From contig NZ_AP027274.1 in the NCBI RefSeq assembly GCF_030295705.1, positions 1,054,001 to 1,118,000 of the forward strand: a stretch of DNA of 64,000 nt, written 5' to 3'. Position 1 is the first letter of the stretch. Each line of letters opens with the position of its first letter. Shown in pieces: positions 54,463 to 64,000 of this stretch. The notes beneath the pieces are model-generated. The model was not told where the DNA came from, made no database searches, and saw only the letters and a program-made list of their open reading frames with translations. The position numbers and the translations under genes are program-made. Source of the DNA: Polynucleobacter sp. TUM22923. GTDB lineage: Bacteria > Pseudomonadota > Gammaproteobacteria > Burkholderiales > Burkholderiaceae.

Positions 54463-55116
54463 CTACCGAATACCAATGACCTTATGTGTCTGCACACTCA
54501 ATCGCCATAGAGGGCGCTTCTGACAAAGGCTTACTGCTAAAGCCATATTTTCTTTGAGTTGAGGGCCGTCCATTGCCTGCAAAAAACGATTGCGATAGTC
54601 CATTCCTTCAAAACGGGCTAATAAACGCTCAATCGAATCATGCCCCAATTGCGGAATCACTAATTTTATTTCATCGGCCTGCAAAACAATTAAGTTTGAT
54701 CCCGCCTTAGGGCTGACGCAGACCCAATCGACACCCTTGGGAACTTTGATCGTGCCGTTAGTTTCGATTGCGATTGAAAACTGTTTAGCGTGTAAAGCCT
54801 CAATTAACAAACTATCTAACTGCAATAATGGTTCACCACCGGTAAACACCACATAGCGTTGCTGAGGTCCCGCCGAAGTGCTTACCCAGGATGCTTCAAT
54901 CGCATCCGCCAACAGGGCGGCATTGTCAAACTTCCCGCCCCCCACACCATCGCTGCCTACAAAATCCGTGTCACAAAATTGGCAAATTGCTGAGGCGCGA
55001 TCTTCCTCGCGGCCACTCCAGAGATTGCACCCAGCAAAGCGACAAAAGACAGCGGCACGGCCGGCATGAGCGCCCTCACCTTGGAGGGTTGGGAAAAGTT
55101 CTTTTACGGTATACAT
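54463..55116 (-). CDS. queE: 7-carboxy-7-deazaguanine synthase
   Basis: The radical SAM enzyme of queuosine synthesis. The cluster motif is the QueE-specific CX14CX2C, Cys30, Cys45 and Cys48, within FAGCNLWSG and ICQFCDTDFVG. TLQGEGAHAG (10-19) and TGGEPLLQLD are other marks. 217 residues. It is the first of queE-queD-tadA-ldcA, after a 95-base gap containing a CTGGAG/CTCCAG hairpin of unknown role at 55141-55160. Confidence 0.95.
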   Translation of the reverse strand: MYTVKELFPTLQGEGAHAGRAAVFCRFAGCNLWSGREEDRASAICQFCDTDFVGSDGVGGGKFDNAALLADAIEASWVSTSAGPQQRYVVFTGGEPLLQLDSLLIEALHAKQFSIAIETNGTIKVPKGVDWVCVSPKAGSNLIVLQADEIKLVIPQLGHDSIERLLARFEGMDYRNRFLQAMDGPQLKENMALAVSLCQKRPLWRLSVQTHKVIGIR

Positions 55117-55211
55117 CAGTGTTTTTCTATGGCTAAAGTACTGGAGTTTTAGTACTCCAGCAGAACTCTATTATCAGCCAATAAGGGCTGTTTCGATGTG
55201 GCTTACGCAGA

Positions 55212-55919
55212 TCACCTCCAGGAAACTAGCTCCCACTGCAGATAATCTTCCCAAAGGGCGTTATTCCAGCGCATTCCACCCCATAAATAGCGTCCAAAGC
55301 TACGCCGAATGACCCAGCGACCAATTTCAGGAGAGAGCCAGACATCCTCGTATCGCGTGTTAGCTACTCTTGAGAAATCATTACTCGTAAAAAAAGGCAT
55401 CTCATTACGGTAAAGCAGCACATTAAAGTCTCCCGCAGGCACACTAATACGCTGCCATTCAACGGCATTGATATTGAGCCCCCAGTAATAGTCATTATCG
55501 GGATAGCCCAGCACCTGATAACGACTACGATAAAAGCCTGACCATCCACCCACCAATTGCTCTGGCCATAATGGGGTAGTTTGCAAAAATCGTTGGGGTG
55601 GACTCCAATGCGGATCTTGCAAGATGAACCCCCAGGGCTCTTGAATTTCTTCTGGAAGCACTCCAGTCCTCAAACTAGTTCGCGCAATTCTGACCTGCGG
55701 ACCAACAGCAACCACAGTTTCTGTAACGACATCGACTAATTCTTGATTAAACACGTTACGAACGTTATAAACCCACTGCTGCCCTACCTGGGGCGGCCGT
55801 ACTTGAGTAACGCTCATTGGCTGAGTTATCGGAACGCCTTCAGGGTAAGGTTGAGAGGAAATGCATGCCGCTAAAAAGACTGGCAGCAGCAAAATCCAAA
55901 GTCTACTGAGGATTTTCAT
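55212..55919 (-). CDS. lipoprotein, paralogue of the next upstream gene
   Basis: A 235-residue protein with a Sec lipoprotein signal (FLAAC lipobox, Cys19). The mature part begins with PYPEGVPITQPMS and has RPPQVGQQWVYNVRNVFNQE, EEIQEPWGF, WPEQLVGGW and SPEIGRWVIRRSFGRY. The same landmarks occur in the adjacent protein, so they are tandem duplicates. I do not recognise the family. The two genes touch with no gap (stop at 55920, next start at 55919). Confidence 0.75.
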   Translation of the reverse strand: MKILSRLWILLLPVFLAACISSQPYPEGVPITQPMSVTQVRPPQVGQQWVYNVRNVFNQELVDVVTETVVAVGPQVRIARTSLRTGVLPEEIQEPWGFILQDPHWSPPQRFLQTTPLWPEQLVGGWSGFYRSRYQVLGYPDNDYYWGLNINAVEWQRISVPAGDFNVLLYRNEMPFFTSNDFSRVANTRYEDVWLSPEIGRWVIRRSFGRYLWGGMRWNNALWEDYLQWELVSWR

Positions 55920-56618
55920 TTACTGGTACGCAGAAAGTTCCCATCGATAACTCCCCTCCAAAATAACAGCACCAATCTGCCCCTGTATTTGATAAGAGCC
56001 AGATGCCTCACGAGCTACCCAACGGCCAATCTGCGGGACAAACCAAACTGTTTCCTTGCGAATGCAATCCACCTTATTGGCGTCATCACTCTCATAATTA
56101 ATTAATGTCTGAAAGCGTAAGGCAACAAATTCACCGGCAGGAACGGTAATTTTTTCCCAGCCATGCACACTCATATATTCCTGCCAATGTAATCTGGACT
56201 CGGGGTAACCTGCGACGCTATATTTGGTCGTGATTTGCTTTGCCCATGCAGTAGACAGCTGCTCTGGCCATAAGGGTAAAGAGGGGCTGAAATTGAGCAG
56301 TCGTGACCATTGTGTATCAGTTGCAACCATGCCCCATGAGGTCTGAATTTCACTCGGCAGACGATTACCGCTAGCCGTTACTCTATCAACCGTAATCGTT
56401 GGGGATAGTTTTGTGAGCTGCTCAGTAATGACGTCCAATGTTTTCCCGCTAAACATATCTTTCTTGATGTAAGTCCACGATTGCCCCAACTGAGGTGGGC
56501 GAATAACAGGAAGCGGCTTAGGCTGACTAATGGGTATACCGCGCTCATAAGAAAGGCTTGTGCAAGCAACGGGTAATAAAGCCGCAGAGGCTAATAGCGT
56601 TCGACGTGTCAGATTCAT
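55920..56618 (-). CDS. lipoprotein with twin-arginine-like signal, paralogue
   Basis: A 232-residue protein beginning NLTRRTLLASAALLPVACTS, which combines a twin-arginine-like pair with a lipobox (PVAC, Cys19). The mature part has ERGIPISQPKPLPV, RPPQLGQSWTYIKKDMFSG, SEIQTSWGM, WPEQLSTAW and VPQIGRWVAREASGSY, clearly homologous to the downstream gene. Its partner has a Sec-type signal, so the copies differ in export route or one has drifted. Function unknown. Confidence 0.75.
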   Translation of the reverse strand: MNLTRRTLLASAALLPVACTSLSYERGIPISQPKPLPVIRPPQLGQSWTYIKKDMFSGKTLDVITEQLTKLSPTITVDRVTASGNRLPSEIQTSWGMVATDTQWSRLLNFSPSLPLWPEQLSTAWAKQITTKYSVAGYPESRLHWQEYMSVHGWEKITVPAGEFVALRFQTLINYESDDANKVDCIRKETVWFVPQIGRWVAREASGSYQIQGQIGAVILEGSYRWELSAYQ

Positions 56619-56680
56619 ATAAACCTCTTAGTAGGATTCATGGGCACACTTTATGAATGAATGATATTCATTCATTCTAT

Positions 56681-58597
56681 TTACAAATACCCTAACAATC
56701 GAGCTATTTTGCTCTTGCTGATGGTTGTTTTTGGTATGCCAGCCAAATCAAACCAGGTATGAACATCTTCATCAAATCCAATGCCATGCATGAAGTTATA
56801 GATGGCTTTTTTTAAGCCTAAACCTAAAAGATCGTGATCTACTCCACTAGGGTCGATGAATGAAACGTCATTTTTGGCGAAGCTAATGGGGGGTTGTGGC
56901 ACAAGTGTGATCCCATATTCTTGCGGATCCTTTCCCACGGGGGAATGTACGGTGCAGGTAAAGCGATGAAAGAAGCCACTCTGAATACAACCATTTTCAA
57001 AGAATTGACGCACATACTCCAAAGCATCGACCGTTTCTTGAACGGTTTGCGTAGGAAAGCCATACATCAGATAAGCATGAACCAAAATACCCGCATCCGA
57101 AAATGCTTTAGTAACTAGCGCAACCTGATCTACTGACACTCCTTTTTTCATTAGATCAAGCAATCTATCAGATGCCACCTCTAGTCCGCCAGACATCGCA
57201 ATACACCCACTCTGCGCTAGTAACTCGCATAATTGTGGTGTAAAGGTTTTCTCAAAACGAATATTTCCCCACCAAGAAATAACTACCCTTCGTCGAATTA
57301 ATTCTTCAGCTAGGGCTTTTAGTATTTTTGGCGGTGCTGCCTCGTCAACAAAATGAAACCCTGTCTGCCCTGTCTCAGCAACAATTGCCTCAATGCGATC
57401 TACTAACAAACTTGCTGAGGCGGTTTCATAGCGGGCAATATAGTCCAAGCTCACATCGCAAAAACTGCACTTCTTCCAATAGCAACCATGGGCCACGGTG
57501 AGCTTATTCCAACGACCATCACTCCAGAGGCGATGCATCGGATTAAGCATATCTAATAGCGATAAATAAGAATTTAGTGGCAAACCATCCCATGTTGCCG
57601 TTCCCACTTCCTCAAAAGGAACATCAGATTCTTGCCAATGCACATACTTCACCTGACCCTGAGCATCACGGATATAGGTACGCACCAATCTCTGGGCTGA
57701 GCGCTTTCCATTTAAATGCTCTAACAGGGCAAGTAAAGGACGCTCTCCCGAATCGAGCGTAATAAAGTCTACAAAATCAAAGATCCGTGGGTCAGTGAGT
57801 TCACGCAATTCCGTATTGACATACCCACCCCCCAGTCCAATATGAATACTGGGGAAGTGCAATTTAATGGTTTGCGCAATACGAAGCGCAGCGTACATGG
57901 CACCAGGAAACGGAACTGATAACAACACTAAAGTAGGTTGATGTTTCTCAATGACACCCATTGTTAGCATGCGAAGGTGATCATCCATCAATGTTGGACT
58001 TGCAGCCAAGGCATCTGCCAGAGGCGTAAAGGTAGGCTGACTACCTGCTAGCGATTCGGCATAGCGCACAAATTCAAAGCGATCGTCGACTGCATCGCGA
58101 AGAACGTCTGATAAGTCATTAAGGTAAAGCGTTGCCAAATGACGCGCCCTATCCTGTGATCCCAGAGCACCAAATGCCCAGGCTAATGAATCGCCAGGGT
58201 TTTCTTCTGCATCATCATGAGTACCATCATCGTAGGCATCTAAGGATGAGAAACGGGGACCCTCAGGCAGTAAAGTGCGACTGTTAATGCGATGGGCTAA
58301 GGTACTATCGCGCCCCTGCAAAAAAGAAATGACTAAAGCAATCGTACTTTGATATTGCTCGACATAATCTAAGAATAAGTTGACGCTGGCACTACGCTGC
58401 TCTTCTGCTAGCCTTAGTGCAGCTGATTTAATCTGCGCTAAACCATCGACAGTAAAAAACCCCAGCACCAATGCCAGCGCAAGATCTTCCTGAACGGCAT
58501 CAACATTACGCGATCTTAAAAAACCAGTGAGATACGCCGTGGACGGATACGGCGTATTAAGCTGCGTCATCGGAGGTATGAGACTTAATACTTTCAT
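56681..58597 (-). CDS. cobalamin-domain-type radical SAM protein with CX4CX2C motif
   Basis: A 638-residue enzyme, probably making a radical from S-adenosylmethionine. A B12-binding-like Rossmann domain is suggested by HIGLGGGYVNTELREL (about 252-267), but the usual DxHxxG base-off motif is not seen. The cluster motif is GCYWKKCSFCD (Cys372, Cys377, Cys380), that is CX4CX2C, not the common CX3CX2C. The radical SAM core follows (SGGLEVASDRLLDLMKKGV, HAYLMYGFP). A long Asp-rich insert (about 100-200) is of unknown role. It overlaps the DUF455 gene by 4 bases. Confidence 0.8.
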   Translation of the reverse strand: MKVLSLIPPMTQLNTPYPSTAYLTGFLRSRNVDAVQEDLALALVLGFFTVDGLAQIKSAALRLAEEQRSASVNLFLDYVEQYQSTIALVISFLQGRDSTLAHRINSRTLLPEGPRFSSLDAYDDGTHDDAEENPGDSLAWAFGALGSQDRARHLATLYLNDLSDVLRDAVDDRFEFVRYAESLAGSQPTFTPLADALAASPTLMDDHLRMLTMGVIEKHQPTLVLLSVPFPGAMYAALRIAQTIKLHFPSIHIGLGGGYVNTELRELTDPRIFDFVDFITLDSGERPLLALLEHLNGKRSAQRLVRTYIRDAQGQVKYVHWQESDVPFEEVGTATWDGLPLNSYLSLLDMLNPMHRLWSDGRWNKLTVAHGCYWKKCSFCDVSLDYIARYETASASLLVDRIEAIVAETGQTGFHFVDEAAPPKILKALAEELIRRRVVISWWGNIRFEKTFTPQLCELLAQSGCIAMSGGLEVASDRLLDLMKKGVSVDQVALVTKAFSDAGILVHAYLMYGFPTQTVQETVDALEYVRQFFENGCIQSGFFHRFTCTVHSPVGKDPQEYGITLVPQPPISFAKNDVSFIDPSGVDHDLLGLGLKKAIYNFMHGIGFDEDVHTWFDLAGIPKTTISKSKIARLLGYL

Positions 58598-59403
58598 GCA
58601 GGGACTGCTTCTTTGAGAATGTCCAATTCTTCAGCGGTAAATCCAGCCCGCTCTCTAGCCTCGAAATTAAATGGACCCCTTAGAACAGGGGCGCAGTACT
58701 TTCTGGCCAACTCCCGATAAGTTGTTATAGGGGATAGCTTATCTTTGGAGCATAAATAATTGAACCATTGATTGCCAATCAGAACATGCCCCACTTCATC
58801 TCTCAAAATAATATCTAAGATATCCACAACTGCATGATCTTTAATTTGAATAAAGCGATCACGTATCGCTGGAACCGCATCTAAACCGCGAGCCTCCATC
58901 GTTCTGGGAACGAGTGCCATTCTGGCGATCACTTGATCAGAGGTCCTCTCAACCATTTCCCATAAACTATTGTGGGCAGTCAAGGCCCCGTAGCTAGAAC
59001 CTAATGAGTGCAGATGCTTTTCAATCAGACTAAAGTGGTACGCCTCTTCTTTGGCAACCTTTAACCAGTCTTCATAATATTGCTGAGGCATCTTAGAAAA
59101 ACGTGCCAGCGCATCCAAAGCAAGGTTGAGTGCATTAAATTCTATGTGTGCGAGTGAGTGCAGTAATCTAACCCTACCCTCGGGCGTACTCATCGATCTT
59201 TTGGGGGCTTTCTGAGGGGGGACTAATTCTGGCTTCTCTGGTCGACCTGGAAGCACAAGCCCATCAAAATGAATCAATGCAGCAGGGTTTAACTCAACCC
59301 TCTGCTGGTGATAGTCGTCAAACAATTGCTTAATCTGACAGACTTTCTCAGCGGGATCAGTCAGCAATAAAACTTGAAGAGCGGAGTGTCGTAATTCAGG
59401 CAT
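58594..59403 (-). CDS. DUF455 ferritin-like diiron protein
   Basis: A 269-residue cytoplasmic protein whose helices carry a diiron pattern: Glu88 (HIEFNAL), Glu120xxHis123 (EEAYHF), Glu170 (TMEARG) and Glu203xxHis206 (DEVGHVLIG). This matches oxygen-using ferritin-like enzymes such as MiaE, but the DUF455 substrate is unknown. It lies 24 bases downstream of guaA and its stop overlaps the radical SAM start (ATGA), so the two are translationally coupled. A joint pathway is likely. Confidence 0.82.
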   Translation of the reverse strand: MPELRHSALQVLLLTDPAEKVCQIKQLFDDYHQQRVELNPAALIHFDGLVLPGRPEKPELVPPQKAPKRSMSTPEGRVRLLHSLAHIEFNALNLALDALARFSKMPQQYYEDWLKVAKEEAYHFSLIEKHLHSLGSSYGALTAHNSLWEMVERTSDQVIARMALVPRTMEARGLDAVPAIRDRFIQIKDHAVVDILDIILRDEVGHVLIGNQWFNYLCSKDKLSPITTYRELARKYCAPVLRGPFNFEARERAGFTAEELDILKEAVPA

Positions 59404-59427
59404 CTCTATCAGCGGGCTGAAATTCAG

Positions 59428-61035
59428 TTATTCCCACTCAATAGTTGCCGGCGGTTTTCCACTAATGTCATAGACAACACGGTTAATTCCACGTACTTCA
59501 TTAATGATGCGATTAGATACCTTACCCAGTAATTCATAAGGTAGGTGCGCCCATTGAGCAGTCATAAAGTCTTGTGTTTGTACTGCCCTAAGAGCCACTA
59601 CATATTCATAGGTTCTGCCATCACCCATGACGCCAACAGATTTGACGGGTAAAAATACAGCAAAAGCTTGACTAGTCAGGTCATACCAAGATTTTTGGCT
59701 TGCTTCATCGATGGTGTTACGTAACTCTTCAATGAAGATCGCATCAGCACGTTGCAATAGATGCGCAAATTCCGCCTTTACTTCCCCCAGAATACGAACA
59801 CCAAGACCTGGGCCTGGGAACGGATGGCGATAGACCATCTCACGCGGTAGACCTAAGGCTACGCCCAACTCACGCACCTCATCCTTGAACAGCTCTCGCA
59901 GAGGCTCCAGCAGCTTCAAATGCATATCATCAGGTAAGCCACCTACGTTATGGTGACTCTTAATGGTGTGTGCACCCTTTTTACCCTTGCCAGCAGATTC
60001 AATCACATCCGGATAAATCGTGCCTTGAGCAAGCCACTTGGCATTTTCAATCTTGCCAGATTCAGCTTGGAAAATCTCTACAAACTCTTTGCCGATAATT
60101 TTTCGTTTTGCCTCTGGATCAGAAACCCCAGCTAATTCAGACATGAACTTCTCAAGCGCATTGACACGAATGACTTTGACGCCCAGATTGCGTGCAAACA
60201 TCTCCATCACCATGTCGCCTTCGTTTAAACGAAGTAAGCCATGATCAACAAAAACACAAGTCAGTTGATCACCAATAGCACGGTGAATCAGCGCTGCTGC
60301 CACACTGGAATCGACTCCACCTGAGAGCCCTAAAATTACCTCATCACTACCCACCTGCTTACGAATATGTTCAACGGCTTCGCTAATGTAATCGCCCATT
60401 ACCCAATCTGGTTTACAAGCGCAGATCTCATGGACAAAACGCTCAATGATCGCGGTACCTTGTAATGTATGGGTAACTTCTGGATGAAACTGAAAAGCAT
60501 AAAAGCGACGTGCTTCATCAGCCATGCCCGCAATCGGACAGGACTGCGTAGAAGCCATCAATTGAAAAGCAGGAGGCAGAGTCGTAACGGAATCGCCATG
60601 ACTCATCCATACTTTCAGAATGCCGTGGCCTTCAGTAGTCGAAAAGTCTTGAATGCCTTTGAGTAAATTCGTATGGCCATGCGCTCTAACCTCAGCGTAC
60701 CCAAACTCACGCGCCTTACCTAAGGATTCTGCAGAAGCAACAGCACCACCCAATTGGGTTGCCATCGTTTGCATGCCATAGCAAATCCCCAAAACAGGAA
60801 CATTGAGCTCAAACACAATTTGAGGTGCACGAGGGCTGTCTGCCTCAGTTACTGAGCTTGGACCCCCAGACAAAATAATGCCTTTGCCGCCCTGCTCTTG
60901 AATAAATTGGCGAATGAATTCAGGATCGCAATCGTAGGGATGAATTTCAGAATAGACTCGGGCGTCGCGAACGCGCCGAGCAATCAGTTGGGTGACTTGT
61001 GAACCAAAGTCGAGAATCAGTATTTTGTCATGCAC
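59428..61035 (-). CDS. guaA: GMP synthase (glutamine-hydrolysing)
   Basis: Makes GMP from XMP. The N-terminal glutaminase has its Cys in GICYGMQ (Cys85 of the chosen start) and the His-Glu in FHPEVTHT; the ATP-pyrophosphatase domain has [14 protein letters not shown]. The C-terminal dimerisation domain ends KPPATIEWE. The frame opens at a TTG at 61056 inside guaB, but the GTG at 61035 with TAAGG upstream gives the standard [12 protein letters not shown] start and 535 residues. It is cotranscribed with guaB. Confidence 0.95.
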   Translation of the reverse strand: MHDKILILDFGSQVTQLIARRVRDARVYSEIHPYDCDPEFIRQFIQEQGGKGIILSGGPSSVTEADSPRAPQIVFELNVPVLGICYGMQTMATQLGGAVASAESLGKAREFGYAEVRAHGHTNLLKGIQDFSTTEGHGILKVWMSHGDSVTTLPPAFQLMASTQSCPIAGMADEARRFYAFQFHPEVTHTLQGTAIIERFVHEICACKPDWVMGDYISEAVEHIRKQVGSDEVILGLSGGVDSSVAAALIHRAIGDQLTCVFVDHGLLRLNEGDMVMEMFARNLGVKVIRVNALEKFMSELAGVSDPEAKRKIIGKEFVEIFQAESGKIENAKWLAQGTIYPDVIESAGKGKKGAHTIKSHHNVGGLPDDMHLKLLEPLRELFKDEVRELGVALGLPREMVYRHPFPGPGLGVRILGEVKAEFAHLLQRADAIFIEELRNTIDEASQKSWYDLTSQAFAVFLPVKSVGVMGDGRTYEYVVALRAVQTQDFMTAQWAHLPYELLGKVSNRIINEVRGINRVVYDISGKPPATIEWE

Positions 61036-61048
61036 GGCAGCAACAGCC

Positions 61049-62524
<1,476 letters not shown>

Positions 62525-62541
62525 CTAATCGCAAAAACAGA

Positions 62542-62892
62542 TTATAGCCTTCTAGCCTTCCTTTTGGCCGCGGCCGCTTGGAATTTAGCATCTTGGTTCT
62601 GATTGGCTTTCTTGCGACGAACAGTCTTGGGGTCAATCAGCAATGCTGAATAGAGCTCTAACCGGTCTCCAGCGTAGATCGGGCTGTCCCACTCCTTACG
62701 CTTACCAAAAACACCAAAACAACCTTTTCTAGCCAATACAGGGTCTGTGGGGCTCTTAGCAATACCCGCCCTCAGTAAGGCCAGACCAACAGTTGGGATC
62801 TCATCTGAGGTCAGATGGAATACAAATGGGGTCGGTATTGGAGCCCCCAATCGGGCATCACAAATCAGGATTTCCAATGACTTATTGCCCAT
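62542..62892 (-). CDS. rnfH: RnfH-family protein (RatB-like)
   Basis: A 116-residue ubiquitin-fold protein. KRKEWDSPIYAGDRLELYS and LLIDPKTVRRKKANQ are family marks; the tail is very basic. Function is not well established. The ATG at 62892 is preferred over a TTG one codon earlier. It overlaps ratA by 11 bases, the same order as ratA-ratB in E. coli. Confidence 0.88.
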   Translation of the reverse strand: MGNKSLEILICDARLGAPIPTPFVFHLTSDEIPTVGLALLRAGIAKSPTDPVLARKGCFGVFGKRKEWDSPIYAGDRLELYSALLIDPKTVRRKKANQNQDAKFQAAAAKRKARRL

Positions 62893-63316
62893 CAAGGTCT
62901 TCAGCGCGCTTTACGAAACAATCCACAAAAGTACCAGCAATATGACCGAACACGGGGCCAATAATCTTATCCAATATGACGCTCTTGAACTCCCAGTGGA
63001 GCTTGAACTCTACCTTGCAGGCATTTTCTTTCAGGGGAATAAAATTCCATTGCCCTGAAAAATGCTTAAAAGGCCCATCCACAAAGACCATATCAATGGT
63101 TTCGGGGCGGTGATTAATGTTCCGAGTATGAAAGTACTGTGTAATACCCTTAAATTGGATGTTGATTTTGGCGTCCAAAATGGTCTCCGATTGCTCGAAA
63201 ATTTCCACTCCGCCGCACCAGGGCAGGAACTCTGGGTAACGAGCAACATCCGTTACCAAGCCATACATGCGGTCGGCTGACTGGCCAATTAATACGGTCT
63301 TGTATACGTCTGCCAT
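62882..63316 (-). CDS. ratA: RatA/COQ10-family SRPBCC protein
   Basis: A 144-residue START-fold protein. YGLVTDVARYPEFLPWCGG, FKGITQYFHTRN and VDGPFKHFSGQWNF are typical. In E. coli, RatA was reported to block 70S ribosome association, while the COQ10 relatives bind ubiquinone; the housekeeping role is more likely ubiquinone-linked. It diverges from smpB across 26 bases. Confidence 0.9.
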   Translation of the reverse strand: MADVYKTVLIGQSADRMYGLVTDVARYPEFLPWCGGVEIFEQSETILDAKINIQFKGITQYFHTRNINHRPETIDMVFVDGPFKHFSGQWNFIPLKENACKVEFKLHWEFKSVILDKIIGPVFGHIAGTFVDCFVKRAEDLDGQ

Positions 63317-63342
63317 AATCGATCTTGAGAAGCTAAATAAAT

Positions 63343-63795
63343 ATGAGTATCGTCGATAACAAAAAAGCCTTCTTCGATTATTTTGTCGAGGAACGGTTCG
63401 AGGCAGGTCTAGTGCTGGAAGGCTGGGAAGTTAAAGCCATCCGCGCTGGTCGCGTGCACGTCAAAGAAGCGTATGTTGTCATTCGTCAGGCGGAGCTATT
63501 CCTGATTGGCTGCCACATTACCCCCCTACTCTCGGCTTCAAGCCATATTGTTCCGGACAGCACTCGTACTCGCAAACTCTTGCTCAATGCCATTGAAATT
63601 AAGAAGCTCATTGGCAAAGTAGAGCAAAAGGGCTACACCCTGGTTCCGCTTAATTTGCATTTCTCCAAAGGAAATGTGAAGTGCGAAATTGGTTTAGCAA
63701 GGGGTAAAAAGCAGCATGACAAGCGGGCTGCTACCAAGGAACGGGAATGGGAAGTACAGAAAGGTCGTATCGCTAGAGGTGATTTGAACGCTTAA
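63343..63795 (+). CDS. smpB: SsrA-binding protein
   Basis: Binds tmRNA and brings it to stalled ribosomes. [20 protein letters not shown] (16-35), [14 protein letters not shown] [18 protein letters not shown], and the basic C-terminal tail [15 protein letters not shown] that reaches the decoding centre are all present. 150 residues. No ssrA gene is in the window. Confidence 0.97.
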   Translation: MSIVDNKKAFFDYFVEERFEAGLVLEGWEVKAIRAGRVHVKEAYVVIRQAELFLIGCHITPLLSASSHIVPDSTRTRKLLLNAIEIKKLIGKVEQKGYTLVPLNLHFSKGNVKCEIGLARGKKQHDKRAATKEREWEVQKGRIARGDLNA

Positions 63796-63886
63796 CGAAG
63801 GAACTATGCACCAATAAAGTGCATAAAGGCACCATGTCTGCACAAATGATCCTCGAGTACCGACTTGGATCGGTTACCTTAAATGC

Positions 63887-64000
63887 ATGAATGCCCCTTA
63901 TGATGAAATGCTCGATTCCGGCGGTAAAGCACGCCCTCATTACCAGGCATTTCAACAGTGGCTTTTGAAGCAGAGCGATTCCCTTATGGGTCTCAAGCGG
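63887..64000 (+). CDS. start of circularly permuted type 2 ATP-grasp protein (cut by window)
   Basis: The first 38 codons are visible, from ATG 63887 (NAPYDEMLDSGGKARPHYQA). YDEML and RPHY are typical of the N-terminus of the circularly permuted ATP-grasp type 2 (DUF404/DUF407) proteins, which in this lineage sit beside an alpha-E domain protein and a transglutaminase. The 91-base leader contains two small inverted repeats (63805-63825 and 63859-63874). The gene continues past the window, so the call rests on a short piece. Confidence 0.6.
   Translation, partial: MNAPYDEMLDSGGKARPHYQAFQQWLLKQSDSLMGLKR

Noticed and set aside
55117..55211. preQ1 riboswitch ahead of queE
   Set aside because: A CTGGAG/CTCCAG hairpin is present, but the loop and the A-rich tail of preQ1-I aptamers cannot be recognised.
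62542..63316. RatA-RatB toxin-antitoxin module
   Set aside because: The names come from E. coli, but both belong to conserved families (COQ10-like and RnfH) found next to smpB in many proteobacteria, which points to a housekeeping role.

Overview
The window looks like a chromosomal segment of a freshwater betaproteobacterium of the Burkholderiales, most like Polynucleobacter. This is an inference from gene content and order (smpB next to ratA/rnfH, guaB-guaA, a DUF3305/DUF3306 formate dehydrogenase cluster, queE/queD/tadA), moderate GC content and very short gaps between genes; no rRNA gene that could settle it is present. I saw no tRNA, rRNA, insertion sequence, prophage or CRISPR array, and no gene-free stretch longer than 300 bases.

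Layout. 0.2-7.7 kb: a small membrane protein, an NAD(P)HX dehydratase, two EamA permeases, a Lys-rich secreted protein, a class V aminotransferase, an FMN-dependent 2-hydroxyacid dehydrogenase and a run of small membrane or unknown genes. 7.7-13.4 kb: an Old Yellow Enzyme, OxyR with both redox cysteines, a divergent rubredoxin-reductase-like flavoprotein, a PuuD-type membrane protein, iron superoxide dismutase and 3-hydroxybutyrate dehydrogenase. 13.4-28.1 kb: a catabolic island. A four-gene molybdenum hydroxylase operon (coxG-, coxM-, coxS- and coxL-like) diverges from tetR, a VOC protein, a dihydroxypyridine-monooxygenase-like flavoprotein and a complete branched-chain-amino-acid-type ABC importer; an acyl-CoA dehydrogenase and a family III CoA-transferase follow. 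Together they suggest uptake, hydroxylation and CoA-dependent breakdown of an unknown, possibly N-heteroaromatic, carboxylated compound.

28.1-30.5 kb: a three-gene operon with 4-base overlaps (Bfd-like protein, EEP-family phosphodiesterase, cardiolipin synthase). 30.6-42.7 kb: a tungstate-type ABC permease and ATPase (no binding protein) faces a long membrane-bound, cysteine-type formate dehydrogenase cluster with a chaperone, a multi-cluster ferredoxin, DUF3305/DUF3306 proteins and an Mrp-family Fe-S carrier. 42.8-45.5 kb: divergent copper chaperone and copper ATPase. 46.3-51.0 kb: a cell-envelope sugar/lipid group (GT39, flippase-like protein, GT9, PAP2).

51.0-64 kb: rlmJ, a SOUL protein, LD-carboxypeptidase, tadA, queD, queE, two paralogous lipoproteins, then guaB, guaA, a DUF455 ferritin-like protein and a cobalamin-type radical SAM protein in one direction. 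rnfH and ratA lie upstream, smpB diverges from them, and the start of a type 2 circularly permuted ATP-grasp gene runs off the window. The least explained parts are the 13.4-28.1 kb island and the DUF455/radical SAM pair, whose cysteine motif is CX4CX2C instead of CX3CX2C.
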